DNA from: Paenibacillus gorillae
GTDB taxonomy: Bacteria > Bacillota > Bacilli > Paenibacillales > Paenibacillaceae
Length of the DNA: 40,007 bases
Direction: 5' to 3'
Assembly (NCBI RefSeq): GCF_000513275.1
Contig: NZ_CBVJ010000125.1
Coordinates: 1 to 40,007, forward strand
Shown here: piece after piece, positions 1 to 8,453 of the stretch
How positions within the stretch are numbered: the stretch's first letter is position 1
How the letters are laid out: each line of letters starts with the position of its first letter
Translations under genes and position numbers: made by a program
The notes under the pieces: model-generated
Seen by the model: only the letters and a program-made list of their open reading frames with translations
Told to the model about the DNA's origin: nothing
Databases searched by the model: none

Positions 1-812
1 CCACACTGGTGATTGCAGGAGCTGCTGTCACCGTGATTGTGGCCGTTCCTTTTTTACTGCTGTTCACTGTCGATGTTGCCGTGATCGTATAATCGCCTAG
101 ATCGGCATCAGCCGCTACCGTTACATTGCCGGTATTGTCTACCGACACTTTAGCGTCGCTGCTTGTCCACGTCACTGTTGTCGCTGCACCGCCAACCGCC
201 TCCACCGTTGCCGTAAGCTGCTTGCTTCCTCCCTGAACCACACTCGCGCTGTTCGGACTAACGTCCACGCTGTTGATTGCAGGAGCTGCTGTCACCGTGA
301 TCGTTGCCGTTCCTTTTTTGCTGCTGTTCACTGTCGATGTTGCCGTGATCGTATAATCGCCTAGATCGGCATCAGCTGCTACCGTTACATTACCGGTATT
401 ATCCACCGACACTTTAGCATCACTGCTCGTCCACGTCACTGTCGTCGCTGCACCGCCAACCGCGACTACTGTTGCCGTGAGCTGCTTGCTTCCTCCCTGA
501 ACCACACTTGCGCTGTTCGGACTGACGTCCACACTGGTGATTGCAGGAGCTGCAGTCACCGTAATCGTTGCCGTCCCTTTTTTGCTGATATCCTCTGTTG
601 ACGTTGCCGTGATCGTGTAATCGCCTAGTTCAGCATCTGCTGCTGCCGTTACATTACCGGTATTGTCCACCGACACTTTAGCATCACTGCTCGTCCACGT
701 TACGGTTGTCGCTGCACCGCCTACCGCATCTACCGCCGCTGTGAGCTGCTTGCTTCCTCCCTGCACCACGCTTGCACTGCTTGGACTAACATCCACGCTG
801 TTGATTGCAGGG
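1..812 (-). repeat. Tandem 264-bp Ig-like (BIG2) repeats
   Basis: A 264-bp unit (88 codons) recurs three times and a fourth starts at the window edge. The same GCTGTCA-type sequence occurs at 24, 288 and 552, exactly 264 apart. The copies are highly similar at DNA level, unlike the propeller units, which indicates recent expansion or gene conversion. The array continues beyond base 1. Confidence 0.9.
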
Positions 813-2797
813 GGTACAGCCGCCCACTCCGCATACAGCGTCACGTTCGCCGTTCCCATCGCAAGGTAAGAACCTGGGGCGTATCTCGTTCCGGTTCCGT
901 CTGCCTCCGTATTCCAACCCTCAAATGTAAAATTTGTCTTGACCAGATTTCCCGTATTATCAACGACGGTCACCGGATCTCCTTGCTCATATGCAACATT
1001 GTCGACCGGCACGGCCCCTGATGTTGCTCCGTTAGCATTATAAGTTGCAGTATAAGTCGTAAACGGTAATGGGGTAGTTTGCAGTATTGTCCCAGCTAAA
1101 CCTACCGTCACATATGAACCTCTTCCATAGGTGATGCCGAATAGACTTTTCCCGGTTCCGGTCGTACGGCTCACCCAGTTTAATCCATCACTAGAGGTAA
1201 ACATAAGCCCAAGATTACCCGACGCAACATACACGCCATTTCCGTAAACGACGCCTCTGAGACTATTCGAATTGCCGCTATTTCGGCTCGTCCAGTTCAC
1301 TGCATCAGTGGAGATCATAATTACCCCGCTGGTGCCCACTGCAACAAACTTGCCATTTCCGTAGGTGACACTATATAACGTACTTGTAGTACCGCTCGTT
1401 CCCCTTACCCAGTTGGCACCGTCTACGGAGGTCATAATTACTCCAGGGCCCCCTACAGCCATATACATACCATTGCCATAGGTGACGCCAAGCAGAGTAT
1501 TCGTAATGCCGCTCAATTGGCTCGTCCAGTTCGATGCGTCTCTGGAGGTCACAATCACTCCCATGTTACCCACCGCCACAAACTGGCCATTTTCGTAAGT
1601 AACGCTGGTTAACGTATTTGTCGTGCCGCTTGCTTGGCTCGTCCAGTTTGCTCCGTTACTTGATGTTAAGATGATTCCATTAGCACCAACGACCACATAC
1701 CTGCCGCTTCCGTAGGCGGCTCCATTTAGCGTATTCACAGTGCCGCTTGTTTGACTTGTCCAAGCCGTTCCGTTGCTGGAGGTCATAATCGTTCCTGTGT
1801 TACCTACTGCTACATGCAATCTGTTTCCGTAAGTGACGCCATTTAGAACATTCGTCATTGGATTTGTTACGATTGTCCAAGCCGTTCCATTTGCAGTAGC
1901 CAGAATTTTCCCGCTCTCACTTAACGCCAAAAACGTGTTATTTACGAAACGAATACCATTTATGCTGCTAAAACCGCTATCTTGAGAAACCCAGTTCATT
2001 CCATTGTTAGAGGTTAAAACTTTTCCGCTAAAGATATCTGTTGCCACGAATGTACTGTTTCCATAGGCAATGTCATATAAACCGTTCGTAACACCACTCG
2101 TCCTTTTCGTCCATGTGCCTCCATTAGGTGTAGATGTCAGAATCGTCCCAGATCCACCCGCCACTACAAACATGCTACTACCAAAAGTGATGCTATGTAG
2201 ATTATCCGTGGTACCACTCGTTCTTTTCGTCCAGGTCGTTACATTGGTGGCGGTCATAATAAACCCTGCATTCCCTGTCACCACATACGTGCTGCTGCCT
2301 CCATAAGTAACACTATTTAAACTTTCTGTAGTATTACTAGTTTGCTTCGTCCAGTTCACCCCGTCGCTGGAGGTGAGAACCGTTCCACCTGTACCTACTA
2401 CCACGAACAAGTTATTCCCAAAGGTAATACTGCTTAGAGCCGCTGAAGAGGTACTCACTCGGCTTGTCCAGCTCACACCGTCGCTGGAGGAAATAATCGT
2501 CCCGCTGCCCCCTACTGCCACAAACGTATTATTTCCGAAAGCGACACCAGTAAGATCCATGACAGCGCCACTCGCTCGGCCAGTCCAGTCCGACCCGTTA
2601 CCAGAGGTTGCTACTGCTCCATTTCCCCCCACTGCCACATACGTTGCTTTTCCGTAGGCGACATCATGTAAATAGTCACCCGTAGGTATCGGATTCCGGA
2701 TATTCCACTCGTCAAGAGGGGCTGCAGAAGCATACTGAGGAATATTGACTGCAATTAAAAGTAAAACCATAGCTATAGATATCCAACGTTTGAACAT
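1..2797 (-). CDS. Secreted repeat protein: propeller repeats, Listeria-Bacteroides repeat, Ig-like (BIG2) repeats; 3' end outside window
   Basis: The reading frame is open from ATG 2797 to the window edge, giving 932 residues without a stop. Residues 1-25 form a signal peptide (MFKRW, hydrophobic core, ending QYASA). Residues about 35-575 contain 14 repeats of 38-40 residues with the pattern L.gVtYGng.fVavG..G.ImTSsDG.nWt, typical of BNR/Ycf48-like beta-propeller blades. Residues about 578-657 match the Listeria-Bacteroides (InlB B-type) repeat, starting TATYNANG and ending LYAEW. From about 662 there are 88-residue Ig-like repeats (VDVSPnSASVVQGGSKQLTA to GDYTITATST), three complete and a fourth beginning. 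The protein is exported and probably surface-bound, though the anchor lies outside the window. The ligand is unknown. The ribosome binding site is weak. I am confident of the domains but not of the function. Confidence 0.9.
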   Translation of the reverse strand, partial: MFKRWISIAMVLLLIAVNIPQYASAAPLDEWNIRNPIPTGDYLHDVAYGKATYVAVGGNGAVATSGNGSDWTGRASGAVMDLTGVAFGNNTFVAVGGSGTIISSSDGVSWTSRVSTSSAALSSITFGNNLFVVVGTGGTVLTSSDGVNWTKQTSNTTESLNSVTYGGSSTYVVTGNAGFIMTATNVTTWTKRTSGTTDNLHSITFGSSMFVVAGGSGTILTSTPNGGTWTKRTSGVTNGLYDIAYGNSTFVATDIFSGKVLTSNNGMNWVSQDSGFSSINGIRFVNNTFLALSESGKILATANGTAWTIVTNPMTNVLNGVTYGNRLHVAVGNTGTIMTSSNGTAWTSQTSGTVNTLNGAAYGSGRYVVVGANGIILTSSNGANWTSQASGTTNTLTSVTYENGQFVAVGNMGVIVTSRDASNWTSQLSGITNTLLGVTYGNGMYMAVGGPGVIMTSVDGANWVRGTSGTTSTLYSVTYGNGKFVAVGTSGVIMISTDAVNWTSRNSGNSNSLRGVVYGNGVYVASGNLGLMFTSSDGLNWVSRTTGTGKSLFGITYGRGSYVTVGLAGTILQTTPLPFTTYTATYNANGATSGAVPVDNVAYEQGDPVTVVDNTGNLVKTNFTFEGWNTEADGTGTRYAPGSYLAMGTANVTLYAEWAAVPPAINSVDVSPSSASVVQGGSKQLTAAVDAVGGAATTVTWTSSDAKVSVDNTGNVTAAADAELGDYTITATSTEDISKKGTATITVTAAPAITSVDVSPNSASVVQGGSKQLTATVVAVGGAATTVTWTSSDAKVSVDNTGNVTVAADADLGDYTITATSTVNSSKKGTATITVTAAPAINSVDVSPNSASVVQGGSKQLTATVEAVGGAATTVTWTSSDAKVSVDNTGNVTVAADADLGDYTITATSTVNSSKKGTATITVTAAPAITSV
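1075..2697 (-). repeat. Fourteen propeller-blade repeats, about 115 bp each
   Basis: Fourteen consecutive units of 38-40 codons lie within the surface protein gene. Each has the YGN..FVAVG strand pair, a G-rich turn, the TSSDG turn and a W before the next blade. Fourteen equals two seven-bladed propellers. The units are diverged at DNA level, so this is an old duplication and not a slippage-prone array. Confidence 0.8.
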
Positions 2798-2841
2798 GAT
2801 CTGCTCTCACTCACTTTCATGCTGATGTACATTACTGTGAG

Positions 2842-2878
2842 ATTATAACGGGTACGATGTTGCAAAATTGTTGCAAAA
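2842..2878 (-). promoter_or_regulatory. Possible promoter and tandem 11-bp repeat upstream of the surface protein
   Basis: On the minus strand TTTTGCAACA occurs twice in tandem at 2858-2878, 12-15 bases upstream of a TATAAT at 2842-2847. No good -35 lies at 17 bp. The same T-rich stretch also serves as the tail of the neighbouring terminator. Whether the repeat is a binding site is open. Confidence 0.35.
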
Positions 2879-2912
2879 CAAAAGGAACCCGCTTCAGATG
2901 GCAGGTTCCTTC
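2870..2912 (-). terminator. Rho-independent terminator of the sensor kinase/regulator operon
   Basis: On the minus strand GGAACCTGC pairs with GCGGGTTCC (one G-T pair) around an 8-base loop, followed by TTTTGTTTT. It lies just downstream of the response regulator stop at 2925. Confidence 0.85.
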
Positions 2913-2924
2913 TTACAATAAAGA

Positions 2925-4064
2925 TCAATCTATTAGGCTGTGAAGCAACTCAGCGAGTGTATCACTAGGAGAAGCTCCCAGCTCCGTATGGATCAGTTCA
3001 GCATATGCTTCATAGTAAGCAGCGGCACGCTGGGAACCGCCTATTCGATAGTGCAGTTTCATCGCCGCTTCCCGCAGCGATTCGTCATAAGGTTCATGAT
3101 CGGCCAACAGGTCGGCGAGACGCAACGTCTTGAACGGCTCCGCCTCTATACGCTCGTAATACAGGAGAAGCTTTTTCCCCAAATGCAGAAAATACTGCCG
3201 GTACTGCTTGCGGTAAGGCTCGCACCAGGCGCTATCGAACTCTGGCAGGAACGGCTGGCTGCAGCGCTGTATGAGTTGCTCAACACGGGACAGATTGTCG
3301 CTGTCAGGCTCTACACCTTCCAATACGTAGCTCTCCAATTCCATCGCGTCCACAGCCGGCGCACCATTAGACAACACCAGCCTATATCCATTCTTGACAG
3401 AAGTCAGCGTAATCTCCAAACCGCAATCCCGGAACGTCTTGTTGACTCTGCTAACCGTGCTCCTAAGGTTAATGCCTGCTTTATCCGAATTCTGCGACGG
3501 CCAGAGAGCTTCGACCAGCTCCCACTTGCTGACCTCCTTCTCCAAAGGCTGCAGCAGCATGTAAGCGAGCAGTTCCGCGCACTTGGATGTTACCCAGCGA
3601 ACGGGCTCCAGACCCTCATTCAATCGTAGTGCGAACTTGCCGAATAGCTCTGCAGTGACCGTCCGTTGCCCGTCACTGCTGGTGCCGACAGCGGCTTTGC
3701 GATGCTGCCGTCTTTGAGTGACACGTTCCAGCGAACGCATCAAATCCTCTTCCATTACCGGCTTCAACAAATAGTCGAGCGCATTTACCCGGAATGCATC
3801 AATCGCGTATTGATTGTAGGCCGTAATGAATACAACCTCCATGTCGAGCTTGTCTGCATACACCAGTTTTGCAATTTCCAGTCCGCTCAACTCCGGCATT
3901 TCAATATCCAGAAACAGTACATCGGGCTGCAGTGCCTTCGCCATGCCGAGTGCCTCGTGAGGATTAATACAGCATCCAAGCACCTTCACCCCGGCATTTA
4001 CGAGCATTCTGTCGATTTGCTCTGCTACCAGTTGCTCGTCGTCTACTATTACTGCTTTCATCAT
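2925..4064 (-). CDS. Response regulator with winged-helix and bacterial transcriptional activator domains (SARP-like)
   Basis: This is a 379-residue protein. Residues 1-120 form a receiver domain with acidic residues VDDE at 7-10, phosphoacceptor Asp53 in FLDIEMP, and the conserved Lys in YLLKPV. Residues about 135-225 form an OmpR/SARP-type winged helix (TAELFGKFALRLN to GYRLVL). The rest is an all-alpha TPR-like transcriptional activator domain with AAAYYEAYAELIHTELGASPS near the C-terminus. The ATG overlaps the kinase stop by four bases (ATGA), so the two are translationally coupled and it is almost certainly the kinase's partner. The target genes are unknown. The adjacent surface-protein gene is an obvious candidate, by position only. 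Confidence 0.92.
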   Translation of the reverse strand: MMKAVIVDDEQLVAEQIDRMLVNAGVKVLGCCINPHEALGMAKALQPDVLFLDIEMPELSGLEIAKLVYADKLDMEVVFITAYNQYAIDAFRVNALDYLLKPVMEEDLMRSLERVTQRRQHRKAAVGTSSDGQRTVTAELFGKFALRLNEGLEPVRWVTSKCAELLAYMLLQPLEKEVSKWELVEALWPSQNSDKAGINLRSTVSRVNKTFRDCGLEITLTSVKNGYRLVLSNGAPAVDAMELESYVLEGVEPDSDNLSRVEQLIQRCSQPFLPEFDSAWCEPYRKQYRQYFLHLGKKLLLYYERIEAEPFKTLRLADLLADHEPYDESLREAAMKLHYRIGGSQRAAAYYEAYAELIHTELGASPSDTLAELLHSLID

Positions 4065-6418
4065 CCTGCTGCTTCCGCCTCTCCATGGGGTCTGGTCTCT
4101 CCAGCGCGGAAAGGAATCAGGAAATCGACGGTTGTGCCCTTCTCCTGTAGGCTCTCGATCCGCAAGCCTTGTCCGAATTCATTCACCAATCGCTTATGGA
4201 CGTTGATCAGGCCGATGCTCCCCTCCAGTCGTTCCGGATTGAAAATCCGCTCCAGTTGCTCGGCCTTCATGCCGACCCCATCGTCCTGAACGGCGATCCG
4301 CAAGCCTTGCGGCTCCAGCGTCGCCCGAATGACCACCGTACCTCCCGACAGCCGCTTCATGATGCCGTGGCGTATCGCATTTTCGACTAGAGGCTGCAAA
4401 ATTAGCGCCGGAATCAACGGTTCCACCCCTGCCTCCACGTTCCATTCCACATTCAAGCGTGCCCCGAAACGGGCCTTCTCCAGCTCAATGTAGGAATTGG
4501 TGAGAGACAACTCCCGCTGCAGACTGACCTTCGCATGACGGGGGTCAAGGTCAAAGCTAAGCCGCAAATAGTTGCTGAACTCGCCAAGCAGCTTGCCTGC
4601 CCGTGCACCGTCGCTATAGCATAACGAGATAATACCGCTTAAGACGTTATAGATAAAATGCGGTTTAATCTGCGATTGCAGAAACAGCGTCTCCATCCGA
4701 ATTGCTTGTCCGACTGCCTCCTTCAATTCCAGCAGCGTTTGCACCCGCGCCAGCAGCTCCTTGCCGCTGAACGGCTTCACCAGAAAATCATTGGCTCCCG
4801 CCTCAAAGCCCATCGCGATATCAGCCGGCGAATTGCGAACCGTCAGCAGCAAAACGGGCAGCTTGTAGAGCGGGTTATCCTCCCGAATACGCCTGCATAC
4901 TTCATACCCGGACAGACCGGGCATCATCACGTCGAGCAGGACAAGGGACAGATCGCTGCGGTGCTGCTGAATTAAATTGAGCGCATCCGTCCCATTGTAT
5001 GCCACAAGAACATGGTAGCGGCTGGACGGAAACAACTCTTGCAGCACCTTGATATTAGAGGCATCATCATCCACCAGCAAAATTTTTACCTTGCCAGATT
5101 GCTCCGCCAAATGAGACAGTGTCTCTTCCATTGCTGGTGAGCCTGCACTGTGTGATAACTGCGGTTCCGTGCTGACAGCAAATTCGGCACGGGCGGCTTC
5201 CAGCTGCCTCTGCGTCGCCGTCGCTTCCGGCAGCCGCAGCTCGAACTCGGAGCCCCTTCCCGGCTCCGACCATATCAGCTCCAGATCTCCGCCCATTTGC
5301 AGCGCAAGCGCCTTTGATATTTTCAGCCCCAGACCTGAAGATTGGAACGCCGAAACCGCCGGCCCTTCTTCCCCTTTATATAGATCAGCCTTGAAAAGCT
5401 CCTGTTGACGCTCCGCGCTCATTCCTGCACCGGTATCCACAAATGCAAGTCGAATCCAGCCATCTCGTGCTTCTGCTGCCACCGCCACGCTGCCCTGTTC
5501 CGTAAATTTCAATGCGTTGCCGACCAGATTCACTAGAATTTGCTTCAAGCGGTTCTCATCCGTGTATAGATAGTAGCTTCCCGGAGGCACATGATTGACC
5601 AGCCGCAGCTGATCGTCCCGGCGCAAAACCTTCAATGCTTCTAGTGTAGCCTGCACTGTGCCGCTAACGTCAAAGAGCCGATTATGAAACATTAAGCTGC
5701 CTTGCTGCAAGCTTTGAAAATCGATAATATCATTCACCAGCGTAGACAGGCGAGTCGCCTGGGCAATAATAAAATCCAGATTATCGCGATGACGCTGCGG
5801 TATTTCTTTTTCATTCTGATCGATGACCACCTGAGCCAGATTAATAATACCGTGCAGAGGAGTCTTGAACTCATGGGACGTATGGATGAGAAACTCATCT
5901 TTTTGACGATCATATGCAATTAGCTGCTCGGCCAATCGCTCGTTCCGCAAGTACGCATCGCGAACCCGGTCCGACATGAGGAAGGATTGCGACAGAACGA
6001 GAAGCAGAGGCGTTACGATCATATAATAAGGGTTATCGAGCGCCAACTGATAGCGTGTCTGAGCATACACCCAGCTAATGATAAGGAAAAACAAACCTAA
6101 CAAAATATAATAAACCTGAACCCCGCCGTTCCGGTAACGGAAAATCCAGCGAATAATGAAAGCAAAAGCAGTGATTTGCAGAATGATCCCCAGCCAAAGA
6201 ATGTCCACTAAATATTCGTTCGGAACCGCCAACAACAAGGCCAGGGATACCCAGGACACCCGGCTCAGCCATTTATATTCCCAGTTTTTTTGATGATCCA
6301 GGTATAGATAAACATAGAGAGCAAATGAAAGGATAGACACATAGGGCAGGAAAAAGAGCATCTTCTGCAAAAAATAGGAAAGACATTGCCGGGAACAAGG
6401 TTGCGATGACAATTTCAT
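4061..6418 (-). CDS. Hybrid sensor histidine kinase, C-terminal part (frameshifted from its sensor part)
   Basis: This frame encodes four or more membrane segments, a HisKA domain (H-box HTSHEFKTPL) and an HATPase domain (N-box NLVGNALKF, G-boxes VDTGAGM and GLGLKISK). A receiver domain follows (LLVDDD, phosphoacceptor in LLDVMMPG, LVKPF), then a LytS/YesM-type second kinase (QSQIKPHFIYNVL) with its own HATPase (LVENAIRHG, DDGVGM). The true gene starts at ATG 7208. Removing one T from a T6 run (A6 on the plus strand, 6369-6374) joins the frames as SFLFLQKMLFF and gives about 1048 residues. The ATG at 6418 has no ribosome binding site, so it is not a credible independent start. Two kinase modules flanking a receiver is an unusual but recurring Bacilli architecture. 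It ends overlapping the response regulator. Confidence 0.85.
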   Translation of the reverse strand: MKLSSQPCSRQCLSYFLQKMLFFLPYVSILSFALYVYLYLDHQKNWEYKWLSRVSWVSLALLLAVPNEYLVDILWLGIILQITAFAFIIRWIFRYRNGGVQVYYILLGLFFLIISWVYAQTRYQLALDNPYYMIVTPLLLVLSQSFLMSDRVRDAYLRNERLAEQLIAYDRQKDEFLIHTSHEFKTPLHGIINLAQVVIDQNEKEIPQRHRDNLDFIIAQATRLSTLVNDIIDFQSLQQGSLMFHNRLFDVSGTVQATLEALKVLRRDDQLRLVNHVPPGSYYLYTDENRLKQILVNLVGNALKFTEQGSVAVAAEARDGWIRLAFVDTGAGMSAERQQELFKADLYKGEEGPAVSAFQSSGLGLKISKALALQMGGDLELIWSEPGRGSEFELRLPEATATQRQLEAARAEFAVSTEPQLSHSAGSPAMEETLSHLAEQSGKVKILLVDDDASNIKVLQELFPSSRYHVLVAYNGTDALNLIQQHRSDLSLVLLDVMMPGLSGYEVCRRIREDNPLYKLPVLLLTVRNSPADIAMGFEAGANDFLVKPFSGKELLARVQTLLELKEAVGQAIRMETLFLQSQIKPHFIYNVLSGIISLCYSDGARAGKLLGEFSNYLRLSFDLDPRHAKVSLQRELSLTNSYIELEKARFGARLNVEWNVEAGVEPLIPALILQPLVENAIRHGIMKRLSGGTVVIRATLEPQGLRIAVQDDGVGMKAEQLERIFNPERLEGSIGLINVHKRLVNEFGQGLRIESLQEKGTTVDFLIPFRAGETRPHGEAEAAG

Positions 6419-7208
6419 TGTCCATGCTGAAAAACAACCCTAATGACAAGCAGAACAAACTGAAAAAGGCGAGATAGGGTTCCTTCCTCCATTGCTTGAA
6501 CATCCCTGCGAAATAAATCGCAAATACGAGCAAAGTGGTGATGACAATCATATCCGCGAGACGGGCATTATCACGCCTGGCCAATACATCTTCCGTCAAG
6601 CCGAATTCAGGCGCTTGTACCAAACCGCCTTCCATGTAGCGGTGGCTGGCTATCTGTATGATGATATCGATGGTACCGGAATCCGCTCGGATTGTATCAA
6701 AAACCGGAAGGTTGCTAGGCACGAACCGATCTGCCGACAGATCTGGTTTTCCATTGCCGCCAAGGTCTTTTCCATTGATGTAGATATGGCTGGACATGCG
6801 AATTTTTTTGCCCCGCAGGCTATATAGATCCGGATTGTTGGTCTCGATGCGCAAACGGTACGTACCCGCGCCATATCCGCTGCCGGAGACGTCCCCCCAG
6901 CCCCCAGGAACGCGAATAATTCGACGCTCTGCCTCCAGTGCCTTGCCGTTGGCATTGGCATCGAAATCTAGCGGAGTCAGCAGCTTATTCTCATAAAACT
7001 CCCACTCTCCCCGCAGCGGGACAATCCCCTGTTTCGCAAAATCCCACTGTCTGGCGTCCAGCACCCCGCCTCTCGCTTCCGGATACTGAAACGATGGATT
7101 CAGCCACTCATAAATGAATAATGAAGTAACGACGGTGAAGACAACAATCATACCTACTAGTACCGTTAATTGCTTGCTCATTGTGCCCATTTCCCGCTCC
7201 GTGTTCAT
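6273..7208 (-). CDS. Hybrid sensor histidine kinase, N-terminal 7TMR-DISM sensor part (truncated by frameshift)
   Basis: The start ATG 7208 follows AGGTGAGG at good spacing. Residues 15-35 form a membrane segment. Residues about 40-195 resemble the extracellular jelly-roll domain of 7TMR-DISM receptors (GEWEFYENKLLTP, VPGGW, GTYRLRIE, IYINGKDLGGNG). Then 7TM-type membrane helices start at about 215. About residue 278 the frame leaves the conserved membrane domain (SFLFFAEDALFP) and soon stops. The correct continuation lies one base away in the downstream kinase frame. As written this would be a sensor without a kinase. In an intact allele it is the periplasm-facing half of one long protein that probably senses a carbohydrate-like or envelope ligand. 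Confidence 0.85.
   Translation of the reverse strand: MNTEREMGTMSKQLTVLVGMIVVFTVVTSLFIYEWLNPSFQYPEARGGVLDARQWDFAKQGIVPLRGEWEFYENKLLTPLDFDANANGKALEAERRIIRVPGGWGDVSGSGYGAGTYRLRIETNNPDLYSLRGKKIRMSSHIYINGKDLGGNGKPDLSADRFVPSNLPVFDTIRADSGTIDIIIQIASHRYMEGGLVQAPEFGLTEDVLARRDNARLADMIVITTLLVFAIYFAGMFKQWRKEPYLAFFSLFCLSLGLFFSMDNEIVIATLFPAMSFLFFAEDALFPALCVYPFICSLCLSIPGSSKKLGI
6369..6374 (-). other. Frameshift site in an A6/T6 homopolymer of the sensor kinase
   Basis: With six T the minus strand reads CTA TTT TTT GCA (LFFA), then an unrelated short tail. With five T it reads CTA TTT TTG CAG AAG ATG (LFLQKM) and continues into the kinase frame. A one-base insertion in this run explains the split. Confidence 0.8.
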
Positions 7209-7308
7209 ATCCTCACCTAGTAATCATTTATAGTAAAATTATTCTATTAAAATGAATGTTCATCGTTCTTAGCGTAGCATAAGACTATTGCAACAGTATA
7301 AAGAGAAA

Positions 7309-7794
7309 TTATAAATGATTCGACTTGTCTAGTATGCGCTCACTCGGCCCATATTCGCTGAACGGTTGGCTGATCTTGCAGGCAGCAAATATGAAAGACA
7401 TCCGGGTTGGACAGGGACACGCACTATTTAGTGCTTCCGAGACAACACTGCTGGCACGGCTCATAGCCATGCTGCTGGACTCCCCGCCCTCATAGCATAA
7501 ATTTAAGTCATCGTATGTCTTGCGAAGCATGTCACGCCATTCTTTATGATTTTTCCCTGATAATACTCTTTCGGCTAATCTTGTATCCTTATTAACCTCT
7601 ACGCCCAATTTCTCAGCTAGTGGTGTGATGGTTCGGATAGCCCTTTCAAACGGACTAGAGATGATATAATCGATATTTTTATTAGCTAAAAAATGAGCGA
7701 GTTCTTCCGCTTGCTGAGCACCGGCAGCGGTCAACCGTGCGTCGGGTTCTTGCCCTTCTGCCTGGCAGTGTCTCACTAGGTAAATATTTTTCAT
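7309..7794 (-). pseudogene. Histidine phosphatase (phosphoglycerate mutase-like), internally deleted
   Basis: The N-terminus is classic: YLVRHCQAEG with the RH(C) catalytic motif, LTAAGAQQAEELA, YIISSPFERAIRT and a CYEGGESSS acid-loop region. Homologues then carry a second catalytic histidine (a SHG/THG motif) about 30-40 residues before an LSNPDV segment. Here SEALNSA is followed almost at once by the LSNPDVF coding sequence, in a different frame. The expected C-terminal frame runs from about 7425 to its own stop at 7340-7342, while the annotated frame drifts to a meaningless tail ending at 7309. A segment holding the second histidine is lost, so enzyme activity is unlikely. A GAGGAGG site precedes ATG 7794, which sits 14 bases after the Nudix gene. 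Confidence 0.75.
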
Positions 7795-7808
7795 CGGATA
7801 TTCCTCCT

Positions 7809-8258
7809 CTATAAGCCGATGTTACTTTTCAGTCCTTTATAGCTTCCGGACTCTGGAAATCCCTTTTGAACAAGGGTCATGAATTTCTCAGAGAATCCAC
7901 AGGCTGCTAGATTATGAATCGGAACCATTACCACATCATTTATAGGGTTGCTATCAAACTCATTGGATGGCAGTCGTATCGCCCCGCCTACTCTATGAAG
8001 CAAGAAAGTTATATGTACTAAAGAGGGCGAAGCATCAGGTTTATCGCAAAGATATAACAGCTTAGACACGGTAGTGATAAGTCCTGTTTCCTCTTCAATT
8101 TCTCTAATAATTGCATCTTCTAACGTCTCGCCTTGTGCAACTCTTCCTCCTGGCAAAGACCAATTGCGGTCAGACGTTACGTTCTGTTTAACTAATAATA
8201 TTGTCTCATTCTCAACCAATACCCCTGTTACTCTAACCTGCAAAAGATTACTCATCAT
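7809..8258 (-). CDS. Nudix hydrolase
   Basis: This is a 149-residue protein with a complete Nudix box at residues 37-59 (GG, GE, REIEEETGL), the metal-binding motif that hydrolyses nucleoside diphosphates linked to another group. The substrate cannot be told from the sequence. The start is ATG-ATG at 8258, with GGGGGTGTG upstream. It is the first gene of a two-gene unit with the broken phosphatase, whose ribosome binding site overlaps this stop. A possible promoter (TTGACG-N16-TAAATA) lies at 8306-8333. Confidence 0.9.
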   Translation of the reverse strand: MMSNLLQVRVTGVLVENETILLVKQNVTSDRNWSLPGGRVAQGETLEDAIIREIEEETGLITTVSKLLYLCDKPDASPSLVHITFLLHRVGGAIRLPSNEFDSNPINDVVMVPIHNLAACGFSEKFMTLVQKGFPESGSYKGLKSNIGL

Positions 8259-8305
8259 TTCTCACACCCCCATATTTTCAAAAGAATATAGTAGCATAGA
8301 ATACC

Positions 8306-8333
8306 TATTTATGGTAAATAAAAATAACGTCAA
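8306..8333 (-). promoter_or_regulatory. Possible promoter of the Nudix gene
   Basis: TTGACG and TAAATA are separated by 16 bases on the minus strand, 48 bases upstream of the start codon. The -10 box is imperfect. Confidence 0.35.
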
Positions 8334-8453
8334 AGGACTTGGGAAGACTCTTTCAAGACATTCTGTACATATCGCTCACAGGGCTGTCGCTCAGCCAACC
8401 TGCAACATGCTATCATAAAGAAAGATTGTTTGAACGGAAGGGATGGTTGCACG

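Noticed and set aside
6369..6374. Programmed ribosomal frameshifting in the sensor kinase
   Set aside because: No slippery heptamer with downstream structure and no known precedent in this family. Similar indels in two unrelated genes favour sequencing error.
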